Shown: positions 17,380-26,525, numbered from the stretch's first letter. The stretch is DNA of 64,000 nt from Pontibacter ramchanderi (GCF_002846395.1 NZ_PJMU01000002.1:558001-622000); one strand, 5' to 3'. Translations and numbers: made by a program. Notes: a model not told the origin generated them from the letters alone.

Positions 17380-19083
17380 TTATTTTCGGGAGCCACCCAG
17401 TTGGTAGTTCAGGCTCATGTTCATCCCGATGGCATAGGGTTTTCCCTGCGGAGCGGCTGCTCTATCAGGGTCGTCGACGAGGGTGCTGAAGTAGTTGCGC
17501 ACCTCCGGCCCAAGTGCCAGCGTCAGGCCGGGCGTGATACGCTTGCCAACACCGATGGAGGCATTGCCCGAGAACTGTACCTGGCGGAAGGGAGAATCTG
17601 TGTCGTTGGCCGTGTAATTAACCGACTGCACCTCCTGGTTAGAGGCTGTCACGCTGGACTCGAGCAAGAAGTTGGCGGCCACACCTGCACCTGCATACAC
17701 AAACCAGTCTTTGTTGATATCCTGCTCGTACTGCAAGCCGACAGGTACGGTTAGGTGGCGGTACTTATACTCTGTAGAGAATGAATCGCCGGTGCGGGCC
17801 ACACTCACAGAGTCAGATGAAAAACCATCGTTAAGCGAGGACACAAAGAAAGTGGAAGGGCTTAGCTCGTAGCGCTCGTTGGAGCGGGGCTTCACCCAGA
17901 ACTGACGCACGATGTAGTTCGACTTGGAGCGTGAACGGCTCTCGCTGTAGCCTATACCTGTCAGCAGCTTCAGTTTCTGCTTCAGCTTAAAGCCTACTTT
18001 TGCCTCTACGGCATACGAGTATGCAGGCTCTGTGCTTTCCTTGAACTCTTCTCGGGCAGCTGCTATATTCTGATAAGACTCTTTGGAGGCATTGACACTG
18101 GGGCCCGATGCCGCCAGACTGAACATATTTCTGTTAGTGCTTGGCACTGTAAGCGGATCCGGCAGGCCAATGTTCTGCTCAAACACAGCGGGTGCATAAG
18201 CCAGGTTCAGGCTCCAGCGACTGCTTGACTTAGTGGCCGCCTCCACCACTTTTGGCTGCTGATTCGCAATTGCCCCCTGCGCCGCGCCAGCTGCTGACTG
18301 TTGTGCCTGTTGGCGGCTGGCCTGGTGCGCCTCGCTCATCTCGGCAAAGGATTGCGGCTTGGCTGCCAACGATGGGCTGCCTGCTGCATATTGCTGTTTA
18401 GGCGCTATTGTGTTATTCCCGAACGTAATGGTTACGCTTTCCCAGGTAATGATCTGGGTATAGCGGCTGCCGGGATCAAACAGATTGCCCTGCGCAACGC
18501 CATTGCCAGGGAAACCACCCGACACATAGCCTCTATTCCGGCCTGACATGGGTGTATAGCCCAGGTACGGGCTGTAACCTGGCGCCACATTAAAATAATC
18601 GCCTGCCTGCCGTTCGCTGCCTGGCTCGGATAGCTCGGCTGTAAGAGCGTTTGTGTGCTGGCGTATACCTGCGACACTTGCACTTTTTTGGGTTTGCTGT
18701 GATTCTGCGGGGGTATACACGAAAGCCTCAGCCTCCTGTTGCTGATCGGCATAGGCTTTCATGGCCTGCTCCACGGTGATGGGCGCATCAGCCGGCTTGG
18801 TTGCCGGCAAAGCCGCTATACCTGGCAGCGCCCCACCCTGGTTCATACTGCCGTTGTAATAATAGGCCAACAGCGCACCGGTCACCGCGAACAGCACAAA
18901 GCAGGCGGCTGCCAGCTGGCGGTAGAACAGCACACGCTTCTTATAATCCCTGTTTTCCTGCACGGTCAGGTCGTGGTCGATGCGGGCCCATAGGTCCGGT
19001 GCTGGCCTGGCCTCAGCATCGAACAGGCGGCGCTGGAATTCGTCTTCCAGTGAGTTTCGCTTATGGTTATTGGCTGATGACAT
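17380..19083 (-). CDS. Anti-sigma-like N-terminus fused to outer-membrane beta-barrel
   Basis: 567 residues from ATG 19083 (MSSANNHKRNSLEDEFQRRL); the frame to 19140 is rejected because it runs into the sigma gene. The N-terminus (1-75) resembles cytoplasmic anti-sigma regions (LEDEFQRRLFDAEARPAPDLW). One membrane helix follows at about 79-101 (LAAACFVLFAVTGALLAYYY), then a long Gln/Ala/Ser-rich linker, and from about 360 a C-terminal beta-barrel domain of outer-membrane type (VEAKVGFKLKQKLKLLTGIG, PVGLQYEQDINKDWFVYAGA, NYFSTLVDD). Its start overlaps the ECF sigma gene by 17 bases. Such pairs in Bacteroidota are taken to signal from the envelope to the sigma factor (inference). Confidence 0.75.
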   Translation of the reverse strand: MSSANNHKRNSLEDEFQRRLFDAEARPAPDLWARIDHDLTVQENRDYKKRVLFYRQLAAACFVLFAVTGALLAYYYNGSMNQGGALPGIAALPATKPADAPITVEQAMKAYADQQQEAEAFVYTPAESQQTQKSASVAGIRQHTNALTAELSEPGSERQAGDYFNVAPGYSPYLGYTPMSGRNRGYVSGGFPGNGVAQGNLFDPGSRYTQIITWESVTITFGNNTIAPKQQYAAGSPSLAAKPQSFAEMSEAHQASRQQAQQSAAGAAQGAIANQQPKVVEAATKSSSRWSLNLAYAPAVFEQNIGLPDPLTVPSTNRNMFSLAASGPSVNASKESYQNIAAAREEFKESTEPAYSYAVEAKVGFKLKQKLKLLTGIGYSESRSRSKSNYIVRQFWVKPRSNERYELSPSTFFVSSLNDGFSSDSVSVARTGDSFSTEYKYRHLTVPVGLQYEQDINKDWFVYAGAGVAANFLLESSVTASNQEVQSVNYTANDTDSPFRQVQFSGNASIGVGKRITPGLTLALGPEVRNYFSTLVDDPDRAAAPQGKPYAIGMNMSLNYQLGGSRK

Positions 19084-19645
19084 GCTCTTGATATGTTTTC
19101 TCCTGGCGCTCGAGCATACCTTGCAGGATGGCCCGGGCACGTGAATACTGTGACTTTGATGTACCTTCGGAAATGCCGAGCATCTCCCCTATTTCTTTGT
19201 GATTGTAACCCTCGATGGCGTAGAGGTTGAACACCATGCGGTAACGCGGCGCAAGGCTTTGGATCATGCCAAGCAGCTCGTCCATGGAGTAGCCCGTCAG
19301 ATTGACGTCCCCGGAAGCGATGTTGCCGGCTTCTTCCGTTTCATGTGAAACGGTCATGAGCGACTTCTGCCGCAGCTGCTTCAGGGCGGTGTTGATCATG
19401 ATGCGGCGCACCCAGAACTCCAGCGGACAGTCGCGCTTAAAATTCTGGATGTTGGCAAACACTTTCACAAACCCTTCCTGCATCATATCCTCTGCCTCAA
19501 AGCTAGTGGGGGCGTAGCGCATACAAACCGCCATCATTTTGCGGGAGTAAAGATCATAGAGCTGTCGCTGCATGTCCCGCTTGCCGGCCATGCATCCCTC
19601 TATAAGTTTATCCTCTTCTGATTTGGGTTTTGTAAAAAGCTTCAA
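19067..19645 (-). CDS. ECF-type RNA polymerase sigma factor
   Basis: 192 residues. Region 2 is LYDLYSRKMMAVCMRYAP followed by DMMQEGFVKVFANI (about 28-67). Region 4 is MVFNLYAIEGYNHKEIGEML and then SKSQYSRARAIL (about 130-175). It should direct RNA polymerase to a small regulon. The stop codon overlaps the start of the beta-barrel/anti-sigma fusion by 17 bases, so the two are translationally coupled and very likely form a regulatory pair. No clear promoter was found upstream. Confidence 0.92.
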   Translation of the reverse strand: MKLFTKPKSEEDKLIEGCMAGKRDMQRQLYDLYSRKMMAVCMRYAPTSFEAEDMMQEGFVKVFANIQNFKRDCPLEFWVRRIMINTALKQLRQKSLMTVSHETEEAGNIASGDVNLTGYSMDELLGMIQSLAPRYRMVFNLYAIEGYNHKEIGEMLGISEGTSKSQYSRARAILQGMLERQEKTYQEHVISQ

Positions 19646-19810
19646 ACGCCTCTTCTTTTAGCTTCACTCCTATGATTCCCATAGCGAGGCAATGGTTGCA
19701 AGCACAAAAAAATATTTTTACCGCTGACGGGCGCCAGGGGTATACACCCATAACAATTGCACAGTAAATATATTGATATTAATTTTTCTAACAATAAAAA
19801 ATGGCGTATA

Positions 19811-19851
19811 AACAACGAAGGCCTCCCCGCAATGGGAAGGCCTTCGTTGTT
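19811..19851 (-). terminator. Strong terminator after ykvA-like gene
   Basis: AACAACGAAGGCCT (19811-19824) pairs perfectly over 14 bp with 19838-19851. It lies past the stop of the minus-strand DUF1232 gene. Confidence 0.85.
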
Positions 19852-19873
19852 TGTATTTAAGGTGAGAGTAGTT

Positions 19874-20275
19874 TTAAAGCACAGTCAGGAACAAAAGCTT
19901 GTAGAACATGATGGCGAAAAGGGCTGCGACCAGCATCCAGGTATAGCCAATGATCTGGTAGGCGCTTGTGGCCTCTCCCCCCTCATGGCTCAGCACTTCG
20001 TAAGCGTGCAACCGGGCTTGCCCCAATATGTTTTTGGATACCAGCTGATAGGCCGTATGTATACCTAGCGCCACCAGCACTACATCATCCAGGAAACCGA
20101 ACACCGGCACCAGATCAGGAATCAGGTCGATGGGGGAAATTGCGTAACCGATAGCAACAGCCAGCAGCAGCGGCACATACCATCTTACCTCCGGGTGGCG
20201 GGCAGCCAGGTATAGGGCGTAAATCTCTGCATTCATCTCATGCGCTTTCTGGCGAAGGTAGGTCAACTGCATCAT
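19874..20275 (-). CDS. YkvA/DUF1232 membrane protein
   Basis: 133 residues with the DUF1232 core YAISPIDLIPDLVPVFGFLD (about 48-67), a hydrophobic segment before it (WYVPLLLAVAIGYAI) and a second one at the C-terminus (IGYTWMLVAALFAIMFYKLL). Membrane-bound, function unknown. A palindrome TTTCATG-ATAA-CATGAAA (20334-20351) lies 59 bases upstream and could be an operator. Confidence 0.8.
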   Translation of the reverse strand: MMQLTYLRQKAHEMNAEIYALYLAARHPEVRWYVPLLLAVAIGYAISPIDLIPDLVPVFGFLDDVVLVALGIHTAYQLVSKNILGQARLHAYEVLSHEGGEATSAYQIIGYTWMLVAALFAIMFYKLLFLTVL

Positions 20276-20333
20276 GGGTGTCAGGCTAAGGGGGTGATTT
20301 TTTTATTCCTTACGCAGTAGCCCTACCAGAAAG

Positions 20334-20351
20334 TTTCATGATAACATGAAA
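20334..20351. promoter_or_regulatory. Palindrome TTTCATG-N4-CATGAAA
   Basis: An 18-base perfect inverted repeat between aroE (stop at 20374) and the YkvA-type gene. It could be an operator or a short terminator of aroE; there is no T-run. Confidence 0.3.
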
Positions 20352-20373
20352 TAAACGCAATATTTTAATACGG

Positions 20374-21111
20374 CTATTCGTTCGTCCAGATTTTCCAGGC
20401 CGCATCAGCCTGAGCATAGAGCATGGGCAGCCCGTTGATGGTATGTGCCCCAGCCAGACGGCCCTTTTGCAGAAACAGGGTTTCTTCCGGGTTATATACC
20501 AGGTCGTACAGGTAATGGCCCGCTGTCAGAGCTTCGTAAGGTATAGCCGGAGCGGCTGCTGTGTTGGGAGCCATGCCAAGCGGTGTCGTGTTGATAATGA
20601 GGGAATAAGCCTGCAGTACTTCCGTTGTTATGGCCTCGTAGTGCAGCTGATTTTGAGTAGGGTTTCGGGAAACAGAGGTATAAGGGATAGCCAACTCATC
20701 CAATGTAGCCCAAACGGCCTTCGCCGCCCCGCCCGTGCCGAGCACCAAGGCCTTAACACCCTCTTCCGGCGGGCAAAACTGCAACAGCGTATCCCGGAAG
20801 CCAATATAATCAGTGTTGTAGCCTTTGGTTCTTTCCCCCTCTATCCTGATGGTATTCACAGCACCGATGCGGGCGGCGCTTTCGTCTAATTCGTGCAGGT
20901 ATGGAATAACGAGTTCTTTGTAGGGCACCGTTACATTCAACCCGACCAGCTCCGGCTCTCTTGCCAGCAGCTTGGGGAATTCGGCAATCTCAGGCAGTTC
21001 ATAGAGCTCATAGGCGGCATCCGCTATACCTTCCTGCGCAAACTTCTCCGAGAAGTAGCGCTTCGAAAAAGAGTGCCCTAGTTTTTTACCGATCAGTCCG
21101 AATCTACGCAT
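20374..21111 (-). CDS. aroE: Shikimate dehydrogenase
   Basis: 245 residues from ATG 21111 (MRRFGLIGKKLGHSFSKRYF); the longer frame is a chance extension into the neighbour. AroE reduces 3-dehydroshikimate to shikimate with NADPH in aromatic amino-acid synthesis. Motifs: GHSFSKRYF (shikimate site), NVTVPYKE (catalytic Lys), GAVNTIR, NTDYIGF, the NADP loop LGTGGAAKAVWATL, NTTPLGM, and the C-terminal NGLPMLYAQADAAW. It begins 19 bases after the DUF368 gene and is probably co-transcribed with it. Confidence 0.95.
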   Translation of the reverse strand: MRRFGLIGKKLGHSFSKRYFSEKFAQEGIADAAYELYELPEIAEFPKLLAREPELVGLNVTVPYKELVIPYLHELDESAARIGAVNTIRIEGERTKGYNTDYIGFRDTLLQFCPPEEGVKALVLGTGGAAKAVWATLDELAIPYTSVSRNPTQNQLHYEAITTEVLQAYSLIINTTPLGMAPNTAAAPAIPYEALTAGHYLYDLVYNPEETLFLQKGRLAGAHTINGLPMLYAQADAAWKIWTNE

Positions 21112-21130
21112 AGCCTTTTGAGTTAAGCAT

Positions 21131-22075
21131 CTACACTTTCCCCTCCGGGCGTTCGGCCATACGGTCGAGCAGGTATACCAGCAGGAACCCGAAAAGGGCC
21201 AGCACAATGGTATAGAGCAGGTATGAGCTTTCGCCGGTGAGCTCTGCATATTGCCCCGGCAGTATATTTTCCTGCAGCAATGGTTTCACCTCGCCATGGC
21301 GGTCGGTGTATGTCTCAAGCGTTTTTTTCCAGGGCCATACCTTGTTCAGGGAGCCGAGCATAAAACCTGTCAGGAGCGCCACGGTTATGTTGTGGTATTT
21401 CCTTAGCATCCAGTTGAGTACGTGCGAAAAAGCCAGAAGCCCCGTCACGCAGCCTACCCCAAACACAAGGATGATGTCAATCTTAAGCTCCTTCAGCGCA
21501 TTCATGATAAACTCGTACTTGGCCATGAGCAGCAACAGGAAACTCCCCGATATGCCAGGCAAAATCATGGCACAAACCGCGATGGCACCCGCTATGAATA
21601 CAAACCAATGGGCCTCAGGTGTCTGCATGGGCACGGCCACCGTAATGTAGTAGGCCATCACCACCCCAATGATCCCGAACAGGACGGTACCGGGGCGCCA
21701 ATGGGTTATCTTTTTGGCCACCACCACAACCGATGCCACGATCAAACCAAAGAAGAAGCCCCAGACCATGATTGGATACGTTGCCAGCAGGTATACCACC
21801 AGGTTGGAAAGTGTCAGGATGGAAGTGAAAATACCGGCTAGCAGCACGATCAGGAAACTGCCGTTGATGTGGTTCCAGAAGCCTTTGAGATCGAACTTTG
21901 AAAGTAGGCGCAGCGCCTCTCCGTTAACAGAACGGATGGAGTTAAGCAGTTCTTCGTAAATACCAGATATGAAGGCGATGGTACCTCCCGAAACGCCTGG
22001 CACCACATCGGCCGCGCCCATGCTCATACCTTTTAAATACAGCAGCAGGTGTTCTTTCAATGAACGTCGTTCCAT
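21131..22075 (-). CDS. DUF368 polytopic membrane protein
   Basis: 314 residues. The N-terminus has the DUF368 signature GMSMGAADVVPGVSGGTIAF (about 16-35), and a second copy-like motif CAMILPGISGSFLLLLM is near residue 167. About eight membrane helices are visible. Members of this family are linked in the literature with polyprenyl-phosphate recycling in some bacteria, so a lipid-carrier role is possible (inference). It is 19 bases upstream of aroE; the stretch before it ends the previous operon with a terminator. Confidence 0.85.
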   Translation of the reverse strand: MERRSLKEHLLLYLKGMSMGAADVVPGVSGGTIAFISGIYEELLNSIRSVNGEALRLLSKFDLKGFWNHINGSFLIVLLAGIFTSILTLSNLVVYLLATYPIMVWGFFFGLIVASVVVVAKKITHWRPGTVLFGIIGVVMAYYITVAVPMQTPEAHWFVFIAGAIAVCAMILPGISGSFLLLLMAKYEFIMNALKELKIDIILVFGVGCVTGLLAFSHVLNWMLRKYHNITVALLTGFMLGSLNKVWPWKKTLETYTDRHGEVKPLLQENILPGQYAELTGESSYLLYTIVLALFGFLLVYLLDRMAERPEGKV

Positions 22076-22112
22076 ATTTGTCTAATGGGTTATTCTAATG
22101 GCGTAAAACAAA

Positions 22113-22147
22113 AAAATTGCCCGTCGGGACGACCGATGGGCAATTTT
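22113..22147 (-). terminator. Terminator after phosphosulfolactate synthase
   Basis: AAAATTGCCC (22113-22122) with GGGCAATTTT (22138-22147) and a stable inner stem; the A-run on the left is the minus-strand U-tract. Confidence 0.88.
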
Positions 22148-22164
22148 CATTTATCTGTCTTGTA

Positions 22165-22953
22165 TTAAGCGTCGATGATTGGCGCTCCGTTGTTGAGGAA
22201 GTGCGTGAAAGTATCGCCGCGCAAGCCTAAACGGATCGTCTCGAGCGGAATTACCTCGCTTGGCGCAATATTGCCCAGGTTCACGTTAGCGCCCAGCAGT
22301 TTAATGAACCATACCTGCTGTGCTTTCTGAGGGGCTTCCCACAGGATTTTCTCAAACGGAATCTTGGTCAGGATCTCTTCTACCAGGCCGCTACGCACCT
22401 CACCGGTAGAGCGGAACAAACCTACGTTACCACCTTCGCGGGCTTCGCCGATCACTTTCCAGGCACCGGCATCCAACTCCGCCTGCATCAGCTTAATCCA
22501 CATGTAAGGCGGGATGATCTTCTCGGCATCTTTTGAACCAACTTCTGACAGCACGGTCACCTGCTCGGCAAGCGCCTGAATGTAGCCGCATTTCTTTTCG
22601 TGGTTCATCTCAATCGAACCATCCGACACCTCCGCAAAGGTCATGTTATATTTGTCGAGCACACGGCGGTAGTCGTCGAACTGGTTGCGGGCGATGAAGG
22701 CCTCGAACAAGGTGCCCCCGAAGTAAACAGGTATACCGGCTGCGCGGTAGGCGTCGAGTTTGCGTTGCAGGTTAGGCACTACATACGATGTGGCCCAGCC
22801 CAGTTTCACGATGTCTACGTACTCACCTGCCACGTCCAGAAAGTCCTCTACTTCGCGTACGCTCAGGCCTTTGTCCATGGCCATGGTAAAACCACGCTCA
22901 CGCGGTTTCAACTCGCGCTCTGGCAAGCCGTTCAGAATATAGTTACTGTTCAT
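22165..22953 (-). CDS. comA: Phosphosulfolactate synthase
   Basis: 262 residues, a full-length ComA-type TIM barrel. Visible segments: RGFTMAMDKGLSVREVEDFL, VDIVKLGWATSYV, GIPVYFGGTLFEAF, VSDGSIEMNHEKK, and ILWEAPQKAQQVWFIKLLGA. The enzyme adds sulfite to phosphoenolpyruvate to give phosphosulfolactate, the first step of coenzyme M synthesis in methanogens and of sulfolactate formation in bacteria. In this lineage the product more likely feeds sulfolactate or a sulfonolipid head group (inference). Its ATG overlaps the TAA stop of the TPR gene (TAATG), so the two are translationally coupled. Confidence 0.88.
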   Translation of the reverse strand: MNSNYILNGLPERELKPRERGFTMAMDKGLSVREVEDFLDVAGEYVDIVKLGWATSYVVPNLQRKLDAYRAAGIPVYFGGTLFEAFIARNQFDDYRRVLDKYNMTFAEVSDGSIEMNHEKKCGYIQALAEQVTVLSEVGSKDAEKIIPPYMWIKLMQAELDAGAWKVIGEAREGGNVGLFRSTGEVRSGLVEEILTKIPFEKILWEAPQKAQQVWFIKLLGANVNLGNIAPSEVIPLETIRLGLRGDTFTHFLNNGAPIIDA

Positions 22954-24350
22954 TATTTGCGATATTGGTCAATTAATCGGGATAATGCGCGCTGAGACTC
23001 AAGCTCGGGGAAGAACTCGAACAACAGCTTATGTTTTTCGAAGTCCAAAATTAACGCATTTTCCAGATAATTGTATGCTTCGCGGTATTTTCCTGCCGAA
23101 AGCATGTAGGCGCAAGCCCTGTAATACAGCTCTGCTTCGTCAGGCTGCAGCTCTATCGCATTCAGAATTATTTCGGTCGCTTCCTCAAAATTGCCCTGCT
23201 CATACAGGATGATCGACCAGTTGAGGTAGATGTCTTTATCCTCCGGCTGAATCTCGGCGGCGCGGGCGTAACTCTCCAGCGCCGACACCACGTGGCCCAC
23301 ATGGTACTCGGCCGAGGCCAGTGCCACCCAGTAGTCTACGCTGTCGTCGTAGAGCGTAACGGCCTTCTTGAAAAAGTGTACCGACTCATACCACTTGCCC
23401 TGCGCATCCAGCACCACGCCGATCCCAAACCAGGCTTCGTCCATCTCCGGGTCCAGGTCAATGGCCTTCTGGTAATAGCGGCGCGAGAGGTCCCACTGCT
23501 GCATCTTTTCATAGCACTCGCCTATGTTGCAAAACACCTCCGCCGATGGCGAGCCGTGCTCCAGCATGCCGTTAAAAGCGTCGATGGCTTTGGTATACTC
23601 TCCTATAAACACATAGGCGTTGGCCATGTTGTTATAGGCCGTGATGAAATCGGGCTTAATGATGGTGGCATAATCGTAGGCGGCGATGGCCTTTTCGTAG
23701 GACCCCAGCTTGTTGTACACGTTGCCCAGGTTAAACCAGGCCACATACGAGTAAGGGTCTTTGTCGATAAAGGCCTGAAAAAAAGGTAGCTCCTCGCGCA
23801 TCGAGCCTGTGATCTCCATGCAATAAATGATTTCCTGCATGGCAGCCTCGTTCTCCACGTTCAGCTCAATGCACTTTTTGTAGTACTTGATGGCCGAGCT
23901 GAACTTGCCCCAGCTCTGGTAAGTCAGGCCAATGTTGAAATAGATATCGTCGCGGTCCTCGGCAAAGGCCAGCGCTTTTTTAAAATGGTCCACAGCATCG
24001 CGATACTCGCCACGCTGCGTGAAGATAATGCCCCGGGTCAACAGCACGTCGGGGTTCTGTGGCTCCACCTCGGCTACCTGGTCAATGAGCACCATGGCAT
24101 CATCGAAGTTGCCGGACATGGCCAGCAACTGCGCCTTGTCTATTTGAAGCCCAGTCGAAAAAGGATATTGTGCTATGGCAGAATCACAGGCCAGCAACGC
24201 CTTCTTATAGTCAAAGTTAGCGGTATAATGGTCTATGATATATTCAAAATCGGTCAGGTCAAAAAAAACGGTCTCGTTTGTACCCAGCATCTGTTCGAAC
24301 CGAATGATCAGTTCGGAATCCTCGCTGTGCTCGTCAAAATTCTCTTTCAT
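22953..24350 (-). CDS. Tetratricopeptide-repeat protein
   Basis: 465 residues made up almost wholly of TPR units, for example AEDRDDIYFNIGLTYQSWGK, DPYSYVAWFNLGNVYNKLGS, IKPDFITAYNNMANAYVFIG and DPEMDEAWFGIGVVLDAQGK. There is no signal peptide, so it is cytoplasmic and probably a protein-binding scaffold. The stop overlaps the comA start by one base. Upstream by 68 bases is the SDR gene. Confidence 0.9.
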   Translation of the reverse strand: MKENFDEHSEDSELIIRFEQMLGTNETVFFDLTDFEYIIDHYTANFDYKKALLACDSAIAQYPFSTGLQIDKAQLLAMSGNFDDAMVLIDQVAEVEPQNPDVLLTRGIIFTQRGEYRDAVDHFKKALAFAEDRDDIYFNIGLTYQSWGKFSSAIKYYKKCIELNVENEAAMQEIIYCMEITGSMREELPFFQAFIDKDPYSYVAWFNLGNVYNKLGSYEKAIAAYDYATIIKPDFITAYNNMANAYVFIGEYTKAIDAFNGMLEHGSPSAEVFCNIGECYEKMQQWDLSRRYYQKAIDLDPEMDEAWFGIGVVLDAQGKWYESVHFFKKAVTLYDDSVDYWVALASAEYHVGHVVSALESYARAAEIQPEDKDIYLNWSIILYEQGNFEEATEIILNAIELQPDEAELYYRACAYMLSAGKYREAYNYLENALILDFEKHKLLFEFFPELESQRALSRLIDQYRK

Positions 24351-24418
24351 CTCCTATATCCCACAAGCTGCAAAAGGCAGCTCTTGTCTTCTAACTACAT
24401 TTATAAACTGCAAATAGT

Positions 24419-25429
24419 TTAGTTTGCGCGGGTCAGTTCCGGACCTCTCTGATTCTGTGTTGTTTGCATCAAAACATGGCACGTCCAGGCGATGGATTCG
24501 GTCAGTGGTCTGAAGGTTATACCTGTCGTTTCCCGCACTTTTCGATTGTCAAACACATGGCTCTTGGCCGACACGCGGGCCGTGTCTTTGGTGATGAGCG
24601 GACGGCTACCCGTAAGCCAGGCCCGGGCATGCTCCAGCCGCCAGACCACCTCGGCCAAACCAGGCGACACCTTAATGAACGGTGCCTTTTTACCGAAACT
24701 ACGGGCGGCTTCTGCAAAGAACTCCTTATAAGTAAGCTGCCCTGCATTCAAGATAAACCTTTCGCCGGAAACATCCGAGAAGGTCAGGCGCAGCATGGCC
24801 TCCACCACGTCGCGCACATCCACGAAGTTGGCACTGCCAGGCGTATAGAACGGGCGTTGCTGGTATACATACTTAAAGAGACGGGTACTGCTGCGGTTCC
24901 AGTCAGCCGGTCCCAAAACCACCGAGGGGTTGACGATGACGGCCTGCAGCCCTTCGGCTATACCGCGCCATACCTCCACCTCGCCATAGTGCTTCGATTC
25001 GGCGTAGGCTGACTGTTTCTCGCCAGCGTCCCATTTGCTGTTCTCGTTTAGCAGCGTGGCTCCCCGGCTGCGCCCAATAGCGGCAATCGAACTGACATGG
25101 CACAGCTTAATCTCCTGCTCCGCCTCCAGGCAGGCATCCACTACATTGGCAGTGCCTTCTACGTTTACCTGCTGCAGCAACTCGGCGTCCTGCGGCGCAT
25201 ACGACACCAGCCCGGCACAATGAAACACGTAGGCTATACCTTGGAGGGTATTTCGCAGCAAGGCAATGTCCAGAATATCGCCCTGTACCCACTCCACCTG
25301 GTCGGCACTTGCGATAGCGGGCACCTGCCCCCTGTACAGCGCACGCACCTGGTGGCCCTGCGCGACGAGTGCCGGTATAAGATAGCTGCCAATCAGGCCG
25401 CTGCCGCCTGTCACAAAAACCGTGGCCAT
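24419..25429 (-). CDS. NAD(P)-dependent epimerase/dehydratase (extended SDR)
   Basis: 336 residues. N-terminal nucleotide motif TGGSGLIGSYLIPAL, the acidic GDILD, and the catalytic Tyr/Lys pair in YAESKHYGE (about 143-151). This is an extended SDR of the dihydroflavonol reductase / nucleoside-sugar epimerase type; the substrate is not clear from sequence. It is 22 bases after the PHP-phosphatase gene and likely in one operon with it. Confidence 0.88.
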   Translation of the reverse strand: MATVFVTGGSGLIGSYLIPALVAQGHQVRALYRGQVPAIASADQVEWVQGDILDIALLRNTLQGIAYVFHCAGLVSYAPQDAELLQQVNVEGTANVVDACLEAEQEIKLCHVSSIAAIGRSRGATLLNENSKWDAGEKQSAYAESKHYGEVEVWRGIAEGLQAVIVNPSVVLGPADWNRSSTRLFKYVYQQRPFYTPGSANFVDVRDVVEAMLRLTFSDVSGERFILNAGQLTYKEFFAEAARSFGKKAPFIKVSPGLAEVVWRLEHARAWLTGSRPLITKDTARVSAKSHVFDNRKVRETTGITFRPLTESIAWTCHVLMQTTQNQRGPELTRAN

Positions 25430-25451
25430 AGGTATAGGAGAAATGATAGGA

Positions 25452-26198
25452 TTATAGTTTACTGTTGAGAAGCGGAAGCTCCAGTGCCTTTACCAGATAC
25501 TTCGAGCAGAGTACTTTTTGCAGGTTGGCAATGTGTTTCAGGCTATGCGCGTCCGACCCCAGGAAATCAACCAGTCCGGCGTCGATAAGTTTTTCGATGA
25601 CCATTTTGGCACCCGGTGAGTAGTAGCCCGTAAGTGAGTTAAGGTTTGGCTGTAGCAACACACCCTGCTCCCGCAGTTTTACCAGATCATCAAACTTGCC
25701 ATAGAAATAGGTATAGCGCTCCGGGTGCGCCAGCACCGGCTTGTAACCCAGTGACTGCATCCGGAAAATGGCTTCGCGCAGGTTGAGCGGCTCGTTCAGG
25801 AAAGAGGTCTCGAACAGCAGGTAATTGTCGCCAAAGGTGAGCAGTTCCTCGTTGTCCTCCAGCTTCTGCAGCAGAGCCTCGTCCAGGTAGTGCTCGGCGG
25901 CGCAGGCCAGTTCCATCTCTATACCTTCCTCGGTTACGGCATCCTGCAGCACTTTCAGTTGCGTGCGGATGATGTCAGGCGTGTTCCGGTAGAAGTCGCT
26001 CATGATGTGGGGCGTCATGATCAACTTGCGGTAGCCTAGTTCCTTCATACCGCGCACGAGTTCCAGCGACTGCTCCACGGTGGCGGCGCCGTCGTCTATA
26101 CCTGGCAGGATGTGGGAGTGCATGTCCACGGCAATCGCGCTAAGCGACTCTATCTGCACTTCTTCCTTGCCAAACAGATGCTGGAGAAATTTTATCAT
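25452..26198 (-). CDS. CpsB/CapC-type PHP-family tyrosine phosphatase
   Basis: 248 residues. The metal-binding motifs of the PHP fold are present: DMHSHILPGIDDGA (about 25-38), TPHIMSDFY near 61, AEHYLDEALL, LAHPERYTYF and LGSDAHSLKH. Homologues in capsule loci dephosphorylate a tyrosine kinase that controls polysaccharide chain length. No capsule genes lie nearby, so the partner is unknown here. The start is 327 bases from the divergent acyl-CoA dehydrogenase. Confidence 0.88.
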   Translation of the reverse strand: MIKFLQHLFGKEEVQIESLSAIAVDMHSHILPGIDDGAATVEQSLELVRGMKELGYRKLIMTPHIMSDFYRNTPDIIRTQLKVLQDAVTEEGIEMELACAAEHYLDEALLQKLEDNEELLTFGDNYLLFETSFLNEPLNLREAIFRMQSLGYKPVLAHPERYTYFYGKFDDLVKLREQGVLLQPNLNSLTGYYSPGAKMVIEKLIDAGLVDFLGSDAHSLKHIANLQKVLCSKYLVKALELPLLNSKL

Positions 26199-26525
26199 TT
26201 GCTCAGTTCAACCGTATGTACCCGGCACAAAACACAAACGTTGCCAAACACGGCAACGCAACATCAAAATAACGCAATTATTATACGCTATCAAAATAAA
26301 CGCAGCCTGTTTGGGTTTAATATACAGCTGAAGCAAAACCCAAAGTATACTTGCAGGCGCATGATGCCTTTTACCTGTTCCCGGTTGAACTCCGGTTAAT
26401 GTTCAGGCATCAGCTAAATCAAACTAAAACTCCGAATTTGCCAATCATGCTTATTTGGTTAGCTTTGTAAACCCTTTATTCATTTGTCAGTTTAATACAC
26501 GCGACTTAATAACAACTAAACTTAA
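26199..26525. other. Divergent promoter region
   Basis: AT-rich 327-base gap between divergent genes. It holds the acyl-CoA dehydrogenase promoter at 26437-26467 and presumably a promoter for the PHP operon. No gene seen. Confidence 0.6.
26437..26467 (+). promoter_or_regulatory. Bacteroidota promoter of the acyl-CoA dehydrogenase
   Basis: TTTG (26437-26440), 19-base spacer, TAgcTTTG (26460-26467): an excellent match to the Bacteroidota sigma-factor consensus. The leader would be about 50 bases. Confidence 0.75.
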
